Shown here: positions 17,548 to 25,345 of the stretch, piece by piece
How the letters are laid out: each line of letters opens with the position of its first letter
Position numbering within the stretch: the first letter of the stretch is position 1
Source: Arthrobacter terricola
Lineage (GTDB): Bacteria > Actinomycetota > Actinomycetes > Actinomycetales > Micrococcaceae
Direction: 5' to 3'
Length of the DNA: 64,000 bases
Assembly: GCF_004354015.1 (NCBI RefSeq)
Contig: NZ_SMRU01000017.1
Location: forward strand, 1 to 64,000
Translations under genes and position numbers: made by a program
Notes under the pieces: generated by a model
What the model was told of the DNA's origin: nothing
The model's input: only the letters and a program-made list of their open reading frames with translations
Database searches by the model: none

Positions 17548-17915
17548 GGGGCCCCAACGCGCGCGCAGATATGACACCCCTTTGGGCAACCACCGCGCAC
17601 ATGACGTGAGCCGGCATCGGGAAAAACCCGACCGAATGTGAGCGAGCGTCGGAAACCGCCCGGCCACCCCAAACGCTCGCGCAGATATGACACCCCTTTG
17701 GGCAACCCCCGCGCACAAGACGTGCGCCGGCGTCGGGAAAAACCCCACCAGACGTGAGCGCGCGTCGGAAACCGCCCGGCCGCCCCGGACGCCCGCGCAG
17801 ATATGACACCCCTTTGGGCAACCCCCGCGCACAAGACGTGAGCCAGCGTCGAGGATTTAACGGCGAAACGTGAGCCGGCGTCGGGGATTTGGGGGCATAT
17901 GTGAGCGGGCGTCTG
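17548..17915. repeat. 32-bp repeat array B with 116-bp higher-order repeat
   Basis: Seven plus-strand units of the GTGAGCGRGCGT-like core start at 17606, 17638, 17722, 17754, 17838, 17870 and 17901. The sequence GCAGATATGACACCCCTTTG recurs at 17565, 17681 and 17797, giving an exact 116-bp tandem period. Each 116-bp block holds two direct units 32 bp apart and one inverted, degenerate unit (ACGCTCGCGCAG type). The array lies between the IclR gene and the TasA-like gene. Confidence 0.9.
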
Positions 17916-18075
17916 AAGGGGCTGGGAACGCCTTGAGCGGATCTTTAAGCAAACTTGATGGAACCCTGACCGGATCCCTGCACCGTCCTAAAACGCATGG
18001 ACAACACTAAAACCAACAACAACAAAGGCAGCACAGCCACCACAGACAACAACAAGAACAGAAACGGAAACGACC

Positions 18076-18696
18076 ATGGGCCTGAACCTGAAAACCACCA
18101 CCGGCAAAGTCATCGCCTCCCTGGCCCTCGTCGGCACCGCCGCCGGCGTCGCAGGACTGGGCACCTACGGCGCCTTCACCTCCTCCACCTCCGCTTCCGC
18201 CGCCGTCGGGTCCGGCACCGTCAACATCGCCCTCGGCGCCACGGGAGCCACCAACCGCCTCTCCGTCGCCGCCACCAACATCGTCCCCGGCGACACCATC
18301 CAACGCGCCGCCACCCTCACCAACGCCGCCGGCAACCAGAACCTTTCGGCGATTACGCTGACCACTTCGGCCCTGCCCACCTCCAAACTCGACACCGACG
18401 CCACCAATGGCCTCCAACTCACGGTCGACAACTGCTCCGTCCCCTGGACCGAAGCCGGCACCGCTCCCGCCTACACGTACACCTGCTCCGGAACCACCAC
18501 CAACGTCCTGGCCACTCGGGCTGTCACCGGCGCCAACATGGCCCTGGCCAACCTCACCTCCACCACCGCAGGAAGCACCGACAACCTGCGCGTCACCCTC
18601 ACCCTGCCCGCCACTGCGGACAACACCTTCCAGGGCCTGAACAGCACCATCGCGTTCAACTTCACCGGAACCCAACGCACCGCCACCAACAAGTAA
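18076..18696 (+). CDS. TasA/CalY-like protein with SipW-type signal peptide
   Basis: Secreted protein of 206 residues. The N-terminus (GKVIASLALVGTAAGVAGLG then TYGAFTSST) shows the SipW-dependent signal peptide pattern, with a GTYGAFT motif at the cleavage region like ATYAYFTD of TasA. The mature part is rich in Thr/Ala/Asn and beta-prone (GSGTVNIALGATGATNRLSV), like the TasA/camelysin family that forms biofilm fibres or surface metalloprotease-like proteins. Probable substrate of the SipW-like peptidase at 0.4-1.3 kb. RBS GGAAACGACC precedes ATG. The 5' leader is very A/C-rich. Followed by a strong terminator. Confidence 0.8.
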   Translation: MGLNLKTTTGKVIASLALVGTAAGVAGLGTYGAFTSSTSASAAVGSGTVNIALGATGATNRLSVAATNIVPGDTIQRAATLTNAAGNQNLSAITLTTSALPTSKLDTDATNGLQLTVDNCSVPWTEAGTAPAYTYTCSGTTTNVLATRAVTGANMALANLTSTTAGSTDNLRVTLTLPATADNTFQGLNSTIAFNFTGTQRTATNK

Positions 18697-18712
18697 CCGA
18701 ACCACCCCTCCC

Positions 18713-18752
18713 GCCCTCCGCCGTCGAATACTGGGAAACGACGGCGGAGGGC
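18713..18752 (+). terminator. 14-bp perfect hairpin after the TasA-like gene
   Basis: GCCCTCCGCCGTCG pairs perfectly with CGACGGCGGAGGGC around a 12-nt loop, 17 bp beyond the stop codon. Confidence 0.85.
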
Positions 18753-18766
18753 ACCCCGTTTGCTGG

Positions 18767-18782
18767 CATAATGCCCCGAGTG
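18767..18782 (+). promoter_or_regulatory. promoter of the small secreted protein gene
   Basis: CATAAT (18767-18772) lies directly after the terminator and 7 nt before GTG 18780. That GTG opens a 7-codon frame ending at TAG 18801-18803. The secreted protein's TTG start lies inside this short frame, so the GTG frame may be a chance ORF or a mini leader peptide. Confidence 0.4.
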
Positions 18783-18795
18783 AAAGCCGTGGACC

Positions 18796-19248
18796 TTGCG
18801 TAGAAGCCGAAGCGCCGCCGACGCCGCGAAGACGAGTGTCTTCGCGCGCATCGCAGCTGTGCTCGCGGCCGCCACGGTCCTGGTTTTTGCACCCGGCATC
18901 GCACAAGCCGCCTTCAACACCTCCACGGGATCGGCCCTCCCGGTCGGCACCGCCTCAATGGCATCCACGGCCACCGTCAGCGCCAGCTGCACCGGCTCAA
19001 ACCTCGCCATCACCGTCACGTCGTGGGGACTCGCCGATCCGCGTTTCCTCGGCCAGATCACCATCACCAGCGGCGGAAGCACCGTTTTCACGGGCACCAG
19101 CAACCAGGCCGCCGGCGGCAGCTACACGCCCAAGATCACGCCCCACACGGGAACCTGGAACTGGTCGGTCATCAATGTGTACTCGATCCCCAACAGCAAC
19201 AACGCCTGGACCGGGCCGGGCGTCACCGGTTCCTTCACCTGCACCTAA
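18796..19248 (+). CDS. small secreted protein, unknown function
   Basis: Protein of about 150 residues with an N-terminal signal peptide (KTSVFARIAAVLAAATVLVF, cleavage likely after AQA). The mature part is Ser/Thr/Gly-rich (GSALPVGTASMASTATVSAS, then CTGSNLAITV), looks all-beta and has two cysteines, one near the mature N-terminus and one at the extreme C-terminus (SFTCT), which could form a disulphide. Starts with TTG at 18796, the only codon that includes the whole charged n-region; no strong RBS is visible. Lies directly behind the TasA-like gene and may be part of the same surface structure. Confidence 0.6.
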   Translation: MRRSRSAADAAKTSVFARIAAVLAAATVLVFAPGIAQAAFNTSTGSALPVGTASMASTATVSASCTGSNLAITVTSWGLADPRFLGQITITSGGSTVFTGTSNQAAGGSYTPKITPHTGTWNWSVINVYSIPNSNNAWTGPGVTGSFTCT

Positions 19249-19326
19249 GGCCGCCCGCGCCGCTGGGCCCCGGGCCCGGAAAGTAACCTTCCAGCGAAAC
19301 GGCCCTCCAACGTCGGACAGGCTTTA

Positions 19327-19341
19327 TATATTGAGAGCATG
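19327..19341 (+). promoter_or_regulatory. leaderless promoter of the oligopeptidase gene
   Basis: The -10 box TATATT is followed by 6 nt and ATG 19339, without a ribosome binding site. Confidence 0.55.
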
Positions 19342-21567
19342 ACCCAGATTTCCGGCGCCACCCAGCCGTCCACGCCTTTGGTTCCTCCCGTCGCGAAGCA
19401 GGTGCCAACTACACGTGAGCACCACGGCGATGTGTTCGTGGACAACTACGAATGGCTGCGGGACAAGGAATCGGTTGAGGTCATTGAGCACCTCAAGGCC
19501 GAGAACTCTTACCAAGAGGCGGTCACGGCGCACCAGGAGCCTCTGCGGGAAGCGATTTTCCAGGAAATCAAGGGCCGCACCCTTGAGACCGACCTCTCCG
19601 TCCCTCACCGCAAGGACGATTGGTGGTACTACGCCCGCTCGGTTGAGGGCCAGGAATACGGCATCCATTGCCGTATCCGGGCCGCGAACTCGGGCAACGC
19701 CGTTGCCGACTGGACCCCTCCGGCGGTGGAACCCGGCGTCGAACTTCCCGGCGAGGTGATCCTCCTGGACGGCAACGTCGAGGCCGAAGGCAAGCCGTTC
19801 TTCGCGGTCGGCGGGACGGCCGTCACGAGGGACGGCAACCTCTTTGCCTACGCGGTGGACAACGCCGGCGACGAACGGTTCACGCTCCGCATCAAGGACT
19901 TGAGGACGGGCGAGTTGTTGCCCGACGTCGTGGAGAACATCTTCTACGGGGTGGCCTTCTCCCCCGACGGCACTCAGATCTTCTACACGGTGGTGGACGA
20001 TTCCTGGCGGCCCTACCAGGTGAAATCGCACGTGCTGGGGACTCCGGTCAGCGCGGACGAGGTAATCTACCAAGAGGACGACGTCGCCATGTGGCTCGGC
20101 TTCGAGCTCTCGGCCGACCGCCGGCATTTGGTGCTCAGCATCGGGTGCTCGGAATTCAGCGAAACGCGCCTCATGCGCTTGGACGAGCCCGACGCCGGAT
20201 TGGTCACCGTGATCCCGCGCGACGAGCGCATCCTCTACGAAGCCGAGCCGTTCCTCCTGGCCGGCCCTGATGGTCAAGAGACCGAAACCATCCTGCTGAC
20301 CCACAACAAGGACGCCATCAACTCTATGGTGTCCATCGTCGACGCCGACGAATTCATCAAGCCGCTCGCTGAGCAGCGCTGGCGGACCGTCGTGGAGCAT
20401 TCCGACGCCGTTCGCGTCAATGGCGCGGGCGTCACTTCGACGCATTTGGTGGTTTCCGTGCGGCAGGACACGATCGAACGCGTGCAGGTACTGCCGCTCG
20501 AGGGGCTGGGGACGGCCGCGCAAGGTACCGCCGTCGAGCCCGCCTTCGACGAGGAACTGTACACGGCCGGGGTTTCGGGTTCGGATTACTCCGCGCCGGT
20601 GATCCGGATCGGCTACACCTCCTACTTCACGCCGTCGAGGGTTTACGATTTCGTGCTGCCGACCCCCGAACTGCCCGGCGGCGAACTCTTGCTCCGCAAG
20701 GAAAGCCCCGTTCTGGGCGGCTACTCCGCCTCCGATTACGTCGCCACCAGGGAATGGGCGACGGCGGCCGACGGCACGCGCGTCCCGCTGTCCGTCCTGC
20801 GGCACGTTTCCGTCCAGGAAGACTCCACGGCAGCGGGCCTGGTGTACGGCTACGGTTCGTACGAGGTCAGCATGGATCCGGGCTTCGGGATCGCCCGGTT
20901 GTCCTTGCTGGACCGCGGAATCGTGATGGTCATCGCCCACGTGCGCGGCGGCGGTGAACTCGGCCGGCGCTGGTACGACGACGGCAAGAAGCTCAACAAG
21001 AAGAACACCTTCACGGACTTCATCGCGGCAACCGATTGGCTGGCGGCTTCCGGCTGGGTTGCACCGGACCGGATCGCCGCGATGGGTGGTTCTGCTGGCG
21101 GACTCCTGATGGGCGCGGTGGCGAACCTCGCGCCCGAAAAGTACGCCGCGATCGTGGCCGCGGTCCCGTTCGTGGACGCGCTCAACACCATCCTGGACCC
21201 GGAACTCCCGCTCTCGGCCTTGGAATGGGAAGAGTGGGGCAACCCAATCACGGACCCCGAAGTGTACGAATACATGAAGTCCTACACCCCGTACGAGAAC
21301 ATCCGTGCTGTGGACTATCCGAAAATCGCTGCGGTCACATCGTTCAACGACACCCGCGTGCTTTACGTCGAACCCGCCAAATGGGTGCAATTGCTGCGCG
21401 CGGAAACCACGGGTTCGGAACCGATTGTCATGAAGATCGAAATGGACGGCGGCCACGGCGGTGCTTCGGGCCGTTACGTGCAGTGGCGTGAGCGCGCGTG
21501 GGATTACGCGTTCGTCGCGGATTCACTTGGCGCAATTGACCTGCTTCCGGGGGCCGGCCTGAAGTAA
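19339..21567 (+). CDS. ptrB: oligopeptidase B (S9A prolyl oligopeptidase family)
   Basis: Cytoplasmic serine peptidase of 742 residues that cleaves short peptides, mostly after Lys/Arg. The N-terminal half is a beta-propeller; the C-terminal half is an alpha/beta hydrolase with the nucleophile in AAMGGSAGGLLMGAVAN. The catalytic His is in EMDGGHGGASGRY and the Asp in SFNDTRV. YEWLRDKESVEVIEHLKAEN is the typical N-terminal segment. The length matches oligopeptidase B rather than prolyl endopeptidase. Monocistronic and apparently leaderless; it ends 39 bp before the histidine kinase start. Confidence 0.9.
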   Translation: MTQISGATQPSTPLVPPVAKQVPTTREHHGDVFVDNYEWLRDKESVEVIEHLKAENSYQEAVTAHQEPLREAIFQEIKGRTLETDLSVPHRKDDWWYYARSVEGQEYGIHCRIRAANSGNAVADWTPPAVEPGVELPGEVILLDGNVEAEGKPFFAVGGTAVTRDGNLFAYAVDNAGDERFTLRIKDLRTGELLPDVVENIFYGVAFSPDGTQIFYTVVDDSWRPYQVKSHVLGTPVSADEVIYQEDDVAMWLGFELSADRRHLVLSIGCSEFSETRLMRLDEPDAGLVTVIPRDERILYEAEPFLLAGPDGQETETILLTHNKDAINSMVSIVDADEFIKPLAEQRWRTVVEHSDAVRVNGAGVTSTHLVVSVRQDTIERVQVLPLEGLGTAAQGTAVEPAFDEELYTAGVSGSDYSAPVIRIGYTSYFTPSRVYDFVLPTPELPGGELLLRKESPVLGGYSASDYVATREWATAADGTRVPLSVLRHVSVQEDSTAAGLVYGYGSYEVSMDPGFGIARLSLLDRGIVMVIAHVRGGGELGRRWYDDGKKLNKKNTFTDFIAATDWLAASGWVAPDRIAAMGGSAGGLLMGAVANLAPEKYAAIVAAVPFVDALNTILDPELPLSALEWEEWGNPITDPEVYEYMKSYTPYENIRAVDYPKIAAVTSFNDTRVLYVEPAKWVQLLRAETTGSEPIVMKIEMDGGHGGASGRYVQWRERAWDYAFVADSLGAIDLLPGAGLK

Positions 21568-21606
21568 CCTTCTCAATTGGAAGCCAAACGGACCGTAGGA
21601 GTTGCA

Positions 21607-23226
21607 GTGGATAGTCCCGTGTCGAAAGAAACGCCGCTCCACGCATTGGTCGCGGACCCTGATCCGGTCCGTTTGGCCGAGACGTCCGAGTCGCTCACCG
21701 CGGCCGGTTTCCTGGTGGATTCAGCGTCCGACGCCGGTTCGCTCGCCGCTGCTTTGGAGGCGGCGCCACACGATCTGGTGGTGTTGGACAACGGGCTTCG
21801 CGAAACCGTTGGCAGCCGTGATGTGCCGGTCCTTTTGATGGTGGATCCCGAAGACGAATTCGATGTGGCCGCCTTGGACATCTGGACGGCCGCCGATTAC
21901 GTCTACAAGGCGCAGTCTGCTGATTTCAGAGCCCATAGGGCGTTGGTCCTGGTCACGCGCGCGTCCGAGCGGATGCGTCGCCATGCGGAGGCTGAGACAC
22001 TGCGCGGGAGGCTGCGGAACGTGTCCGCGGCCATGCGGTCCACGATCGATCCCGACCGGATTGCCCGGCATTTGGTGGACGGAATCGGCGAGGCCTTGGG
22101 CGCGGAGCATGTCTGGTTCACTACCTTTCCGGATGCCCGCGTCACCCAAGTCAGCGCAGAGTGGAACGCTCCTGGACTATCAAGCGGAATCCTGCCGCCG
22201 GAACTCAGGGATCCCGTGTCGACGTTCGACCTCGCGGCACACTTGTGGGCCGAAACCGAGGTACAACACCCAGCCACGCGGACCGGCGGAGGCGGGACGG
22301 AAGGTGACGGCCCGCCGTCGAACTCCCTTGTTGTGCCGTTTGGCGAGGGTGACCTGGTGCTCGGAGTCATGTGGATCGCCCGCCCGGCCACGGTCCGCGA
22401 ATGGACCCGCGCCGAGATCGGCTTGATCCAGCACGTGTCCGGGAACCTGGCCTACGCGCTGATGCAAAGCCACTTGATCGGGGCGCAACAACAAGTCATG
22501 CTCAAGCTCCAGGAATTGGACCAAGCCAAGACCGACTTCCTTCATACGGTCAACCACGAGCTCCGGACACCGCTGACATCCATCACGGCGTACGTGGACA
22601 TGATCCTTAACGGCGCGGGCGGGGAGATTCCACCGGGGGCCAGCCGGATGGTGGAGGTTATTTCGAGGAACACCGAGCGGCTCCGGCGGTTGATTGAGGA
22701 CATGCTCACTGTTTCGCACCAGGACAGCTCAAGCGACCTCAAGTTCAGCAGAGTGAACGTGGGCACCATGCTCAAGCTCGTGGTCGCCGCACTGCAACCC
22801 CTTGCCGACGCCCGCTCTCTGTCCCTGAGCGTGGAGAACGCACCCGGAACCGTCACCGTCCAGGCTGATGAGGCGAAGCTCGAACAGGTCTTTTCCAACA
22901 TCGTCAGCAACGCCATCAAGTTCACGCCCGACGGCGGCTACGTGGCTGTGAGCAGCGGCATCGCCTCGGAGCCGGGGGAATCTCCGAGCGTGGTGGTGCG
23001 GGTTGAAGACACGGGAGTGGGTATCCCCGAAAAGGAACTGAGCCAAGTGTTTACACGCTTCTTCCGCGCGTCGAACGCCTCAACAGCCGCCATACCCGGC
23101 AGCGGACTCGGCCTGGCGATCGCGCACGACATCGTCAAGCGCCATTCGGGCGAGCTGGATATCGAATCCGGACTTGGCGTAGGAACCACGGTCTTGGTCA
23201 AACTTCCGCTGGACACAGAAGACTAG
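21607..23226 (+). CDS. cytoplasmic hybrid-like sensor histidine kinase (receiver-GAF-HisKA-HATPase)
   Basis: Kinase of 539 residues without membrane segments. Residues about 12-115 look like a receiver domain: acidic ADPDP, VVLDNG with a possible phospho-Asp, and Lys in YVYKAQ, but the conserved Thr/Ser is missing. A GAF-like region follows (about 140-300). The HisKA site is His in HTVNHELRTPLTS. N, G1 and G2 boxes are seen (NIVSNAIKFTP, DTGVGIP, GSGLGLAIAHDIV). GTG 21607 has AGGAG 6 nt upstream and is preferred over TTG 21577. It converges with its probable partner regulator, with a small peptide gene between them. Confidence 0.87.
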   Translation: MDSPVSKETPLHALVADPDPVRLAETSESLTAAGFLVDSASDAGSLAAALEAAPHDLVVLDNGLRETVGSRDVPVLLMVDPEDEFDVAALDIWTAADYVYKAQSADFRAHRALVLVTRASERMRRHAEAETLRGRLRNVSAAMRSTIDPDRIARHLVDGIGEALGAEHVWFTTFPDARVTQVSAEWNAPGLSSGILPPELRDPVSTFDLAAHLWAETEVQHPATRTGGGGTEGDGPPSNSLVVPFGEGDLVLGVMWIARPATVREWTRAEIGLIQHVSGNLAYALMQSHLIGAQQQVMLKLQELDQAKTDFLHTVNHELRTPLTSITAYVDMILNGAGGEIPPGASRMVEVISRNTERLRRLIEDMLTVSHQDSSSDLKFSRVNVGTMLKLVVAALQPLADARSLSLSVENAPGTVTVQADEAKLEQVFSNIVSNAIKFTPDGGYVAVSSGIASEPGESPSVVVRVEDTGVGIPEKELSQVFTRFFRASNASTAAIPGSGLGLAIAHDIVKRHSGELDIESGLGVGTTVLVKLPLDTED

Positions 23227-23236
23227 GTTCAGTCAC

Positions 23237-23307
23237 GCGGCTTGGCCGCAAGCCGCCAGGCTGCACAAAAATCAACACCGCCCCTCGCTGAGGCCAGGGG
23301 CGGTGTT
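23237..23307. terminator. two tandem hairpins between kinase and small peptide genes
   Basis: GCGGCTTG/CAAGCCGC (23237-23256) is followed by a 12-bp perfect stem AACACCGCCCCT / AGGGGCGGTGTT (23274-23307). They serve the converging kinase gene and the small secreted peptide gene. Confidence 0.8.
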
Positions 23308-23330
23308 GAAGCTGAAGTTGCCTCGTGGGC

Positions 23331-23510
23331 TTAGTTCGGCCACCAGCCAATTTGCGTGGAGTACACCGTCGTAGTGGTGCCGGTGGAAATAGTGGTTCCG
23401 GTGGTAACGGTGGTGTCATGGCTGGTCTTCGGTGCCGCGTTGGCCGGAGTGACGAACCCGCCAAGGGCCAGCAAGCCCGTCATGAGAAGTGTTATGGCAA
23501 TTTTTTTCAT
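23331..23510 (-). CDS. 59-aa secreted Thr-rich peptide next to a two-component system
   Basis: Short gene with a strong AAGGAG site 6 nt before ATG 23510 and a terminator behind the stop. The product has a clear signal peptide (MKKIAITLLMTGLLALGGFV, cleavage after TPANA). The mature part is about 34 residues and very Thr-rich (DTTVTTGTTISTGTTTTVYS), ending QIGWWPN. There are no cysteines or known motifs. It sits 84 bp downstream of the response regulator gene on the same strand, converging with the kinase. It could be an exported signal, a surface peptide or a sensor accessory; function unknown. Confidence 0.75.
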   Translation of the reverse strand: MKKIAITLLMTGLLALGGFVTPANAAPKTSHDTTVTTGTTISTGTTTTVYSTQIGWWPN

Positions 23511-23569
23511 ACAGTGCTCCTTCGAGCCATCGACGATCCGGAGGGTGACCCCTTCAGCTTAGGAACGCT

Positions 23570-23594
23570 ACTTAAAGGTTCCCTTAAGATCGCC
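23570..23594 (-). promoter_or_regulatory. candidate response-regulator box before the small peptide gene
   Basis: On the minus strand, CTTAAGGGAACC is followed by TTTAAGTAGCG and GTTCCTAAG, giving TTAAG/TTTAAG half-sites spaced 11-12 bp apart. This is the head-to-tail layout used by OmpR-family regulators. It lies between the regulator's stop codon and the small gene's RBS. Confidence 0.35.
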
Positions 23595-24479
23595 TCAGTT
23601 TTCAGCAGACTTTGCCGCCAGCCGATATCCGACCCCACGGACCGTCTCCACCCACCGTGGCGACATGGCCGAATCGCCGAGTTTCCGGCGGAGATTGGCG
23701 ATGTGTACCTGGATGGCACGTTCCTCGGATTCGCTCACGTAAGCACCGGTTTCGTACTCGCGCGCGTGGAGCCAGCGGGCCAACCCTTGGGTGCTCCGGA
23801 CCACCCGGCCTGTCTCCATCAGCGCTTGGAGGATGTCGAACTCGGTGCGGGTCAACTGCACCTCTTCGTTTCCGATCCGGGTTGTGCGCGTAGCCACATC
23901 CAGGTGGAGACCGTTGTGTTCCATTCCGGAAGCTTCCGGGCCCGGTGCATTGGCGGCGTCCGGCACGGGTGCCACGGCGCTTGCCTGAGCACTAACTTGC
24001 TGGACAGCGGCCGTTTGCAGGACAGCGCCCGACGGCGGCAGCTCCGCCGTCGTAATCGCTCCACCTTGGTTGGTCAACAGTTTGCTGCCACGCGGCCTCC
24101 GCAGGAGGGTTTCGACCCGGGCCTGCAGCTCGCGCGGGCGGAATGGCTTGGTGACGAAGTCGTCCGCGCCAACCGACAATCCCTGGAGGGTGTCTACCTC
24201 ACGGGCGCGGGCCGTCAGCATCAGGATGTAGGCGTCGCTGAATTCCCGGACGCGGCGGGTGACTTCGATGCCGTCGATATCGGGAAGGCCGAGGTCCAGC
24301 GTGATGACGTCCGGGTTGTGGCGGCGAACCGCATCCACCCCGTCAAGCCCGTTCCCGGCCGCGTAAACCTCAAGTCCGGATGCCTCAAGGACTGCATGTA
24401 CTACTTCGCGGATGTCGTCGTCATCCTCAATTACTACGGCAACGCCCGGTGCGCTCACGTTAAGATCCCCATCTCTCAT
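23595..24479 (-). CDS. OmpR/PhoP-family response regulator with long linker
   Basis: Two-component regulator of 294 residues. The receiver has the acidic pocket IEDDDD (18-23), phospho-Asp62 in TLDLGLPDIDG, Thr89 in LMLTAR and Lys111 in TKPFRP. An unusually long Ala/Pro/Gln-rich linker (about 130-190) precedes the winged helix (about 195-290, LTRTEFDILQALMETGRVV, VHIANLRRKLGD and VRGVGYRLA). Most family members are about 230 residues, so the linker is about 55 residues longer than usual. Partner of the convergent histidine kinase by position. Confidence 0.9.
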   Translation of the reverse strand: MRDGDLNVSAPGVAVVIEDDDDIREVVHAVLEASGLEVYAAGNGLDGVDAVRRHNPDVITLDLGLPDIDGIEVTRRVREFSDAYILMLTARAREVDTLQGLSVGADDFVTKPFRPRELQARVETLLRRPRGSKLLTNQGGAITTAELPPSGAVLQTAAVQQVSAQASAVAPVPDAANAPGPEASGMEHNGLHLDVATRTTRIGNEEVQLTRTEFDILQALMETGRVVRSTQGLARWLHAREYETGAYVSESEERAIQVHIANLRRKLGDSAMSPRWVETVRGVGYRLAAKSAEN

Positions 24480-24497
24480 GTTCAGCCCACCTTAACT

Positions 24498-24511
24498 CCA
24501 GGCATGCCTGG
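24498..24511. promoter_or_regulatory. 14-bp perfect palindrome before the response regulator
   Basis: CCAGGCATGCCTGG lies 18 bp upstream of the start codon and just upstream of a possible -10 (TAAGGT on the minus strand, 24490-24495). It could be an operator or part of an autoregulatory site; no regulator is assigned. Confidence 0.3.
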
Positions 24512-24549
24512 TATGGCCACGTATTTCAGAGTACGTCATACAGCAAGCT

Positions 24550-25110
24550 TCAGGCTTGTTTTCGGGCCCGCCACTCGGAGTCGAGCATGGCGTAGATGAC
24601 TTCGCTGGACCATTGGCCCTTGTAGTGCCAGTTGTCCACGAGTTCGGCTTCGCGGCGCATGCCCAGCCGTTCGCACAGGCCGGACGAAGATGTGTTCCGG
24701 GCATCCAGCTTGGCATCGATCCGGTGGAACATGAGCGTCTCGAAGCCAAGCTCGAGCACGGCCTCGGCGGCTTCGGAGGCGTACCCGTGTCCACGGCTTT
24801 CCGGAGCGAGGATCCAACCGATCTCGGCCTGGCCCGTGCCCGGAAGCCATTTGAGGACGATTTCCCCGAGCAGTCCGGGCATGTCCGCACGCTCGATGGC
24901 CAGGCACACCCAATCGCCTTCCTGCTCGAACGTGAAGTTGGCGTAGCGGCCCAGCGCCTCCATGGCTTGCGTGAGGCTCAGTTCCTGCCGGAGGAGGAAG
25001 CGCGCCGTCTCCGGCAAGGACTGGTAGGCGTGGAATGGCTCCAGGTCGGTGGCTTCGAATCGGCGGAGGATGAGCCTCGGCGTCCGGAGGGGAAGTTCGA
25101 TGAGCGGCAT
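24550..25110 (-). CDS. GNAT acetyltransferase (RimJ/RimL type)
   Basis: N-acetyltransferase of 186 residues. It has the RimJ-like N-terminus LRTPRLILRRFEATDLEPFH, the acetyl-CoA loop in ESRGHGYASEAAEAVLELGF (R/Q-x-x-G-x-G/A motif as SRGHGYA) and the C-terminal NTSSSGLCERLGMRREAELV. Acceptor substrate unknown; related proteins acetylate ribosomal proteins or small molecules. Apparently leaderless. Confidence 0.85.
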   Translation of the reverse strand: MPLIELPLRTPRLILRRFEATDLEPFHAYQSLPETARFLLRQELSLTQAMEALGRYANFTFEQEGDWVCLAIERADMPGLLGEIVLKWLPGTGQAEIGWILAPESRGHGYASEAAEAVLELGFETLMFHRIDAKLDARNTSSSGLCERLGMRREAELVDNWHYKGQWSSEVIYAMLDSEWRARKQA

Positions 25111-25122
25111 GGTTCGAGGCTA
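25108..25122 (-). promoter_or_regulatory. leaderless promoter of the GNAT gene
   Basis: On the minus strand TAGCCT is followed by 6 nt (CGAACC) and ATG 25110. Confidence 0.5.
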
Positions 25123-25152
25123 CTACCCCTCCTCCCCCATCCATTGCTGAGC

Positions 25153-25183
25153 AAGTGCCGTTTTGACGCCCCAAACGGCACTT
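25153..25183. repeat. intergenic hairpin in a divergent promoter region
   Basis: An 11-bp perfect inverted repeat AAGTGCCGTTT / AAACGGCACTT with a 9-nt loop. It lies between divergent genes (GNAT and paaI), so it is not an ordinary terminator for either. The rest of the 235-bp gap holds only the two promoters. Confidence 0.6.
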
Positions 25184-25278
25184 ACGTGGGCCCACGCCGG
25201 CGAGGGCCCCGGCCTGAGCTTGCGAAGGCCGGGAGCCGGTGGGGAGCATTGGATGGAGGCTCCAAACCCGGGCCCCTC

Positions 25279-25324
25279 TTGACAGTTCAAGCGATCTGGG
25301 ATTACCTAATGAACATTCGGTAAA
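25279..25324 (+). promoter_or_regulatory. paaI promoter with overlapping PaaR-type operator
   Basis: TTGACA (25279-25284) is a consensus -35 box. The -10 region about 17 nt downstream lies inside an imperfect palindrome, ATTACCTAATGA / ACATTCGGTAAA (25301-25324). The same palindrome type precedes paaZ and the thiolase operon, so the local TetR regulator probably represses all three. Confidence 0.65.
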
Positions 25325-25345
25325 TAAAGCTGGAGGCAATGACGC

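Noticed and set aside
17125..17832. Minus-strand frames through the 116-bp repeats
   Set aside because: Open only because the repeat lacks stops in those frames; proteins are repeat translations.
17997..18803. 268-codon frame beginning MDNTKTNNNKGS over the TasA-like gene
   Set aside because: Starts in the A/C-rich leader and then reads the TasA-like gene out of frame; the Arg/His/Pro-rich product is an artefact.
19324..21456. 710-codon minus-strand frame opposite oligopeptidase B
   Set aside because: Codon-phase mirror of a real high-GC gene; no motif, and the plus-strand frame has the full S9 active site.
25111..25116. GGTTCG motif suggesting a tRNA T-loop
   Set aside because: No cloverleaf arms around it; it is the spacer before the GNAT start codon.
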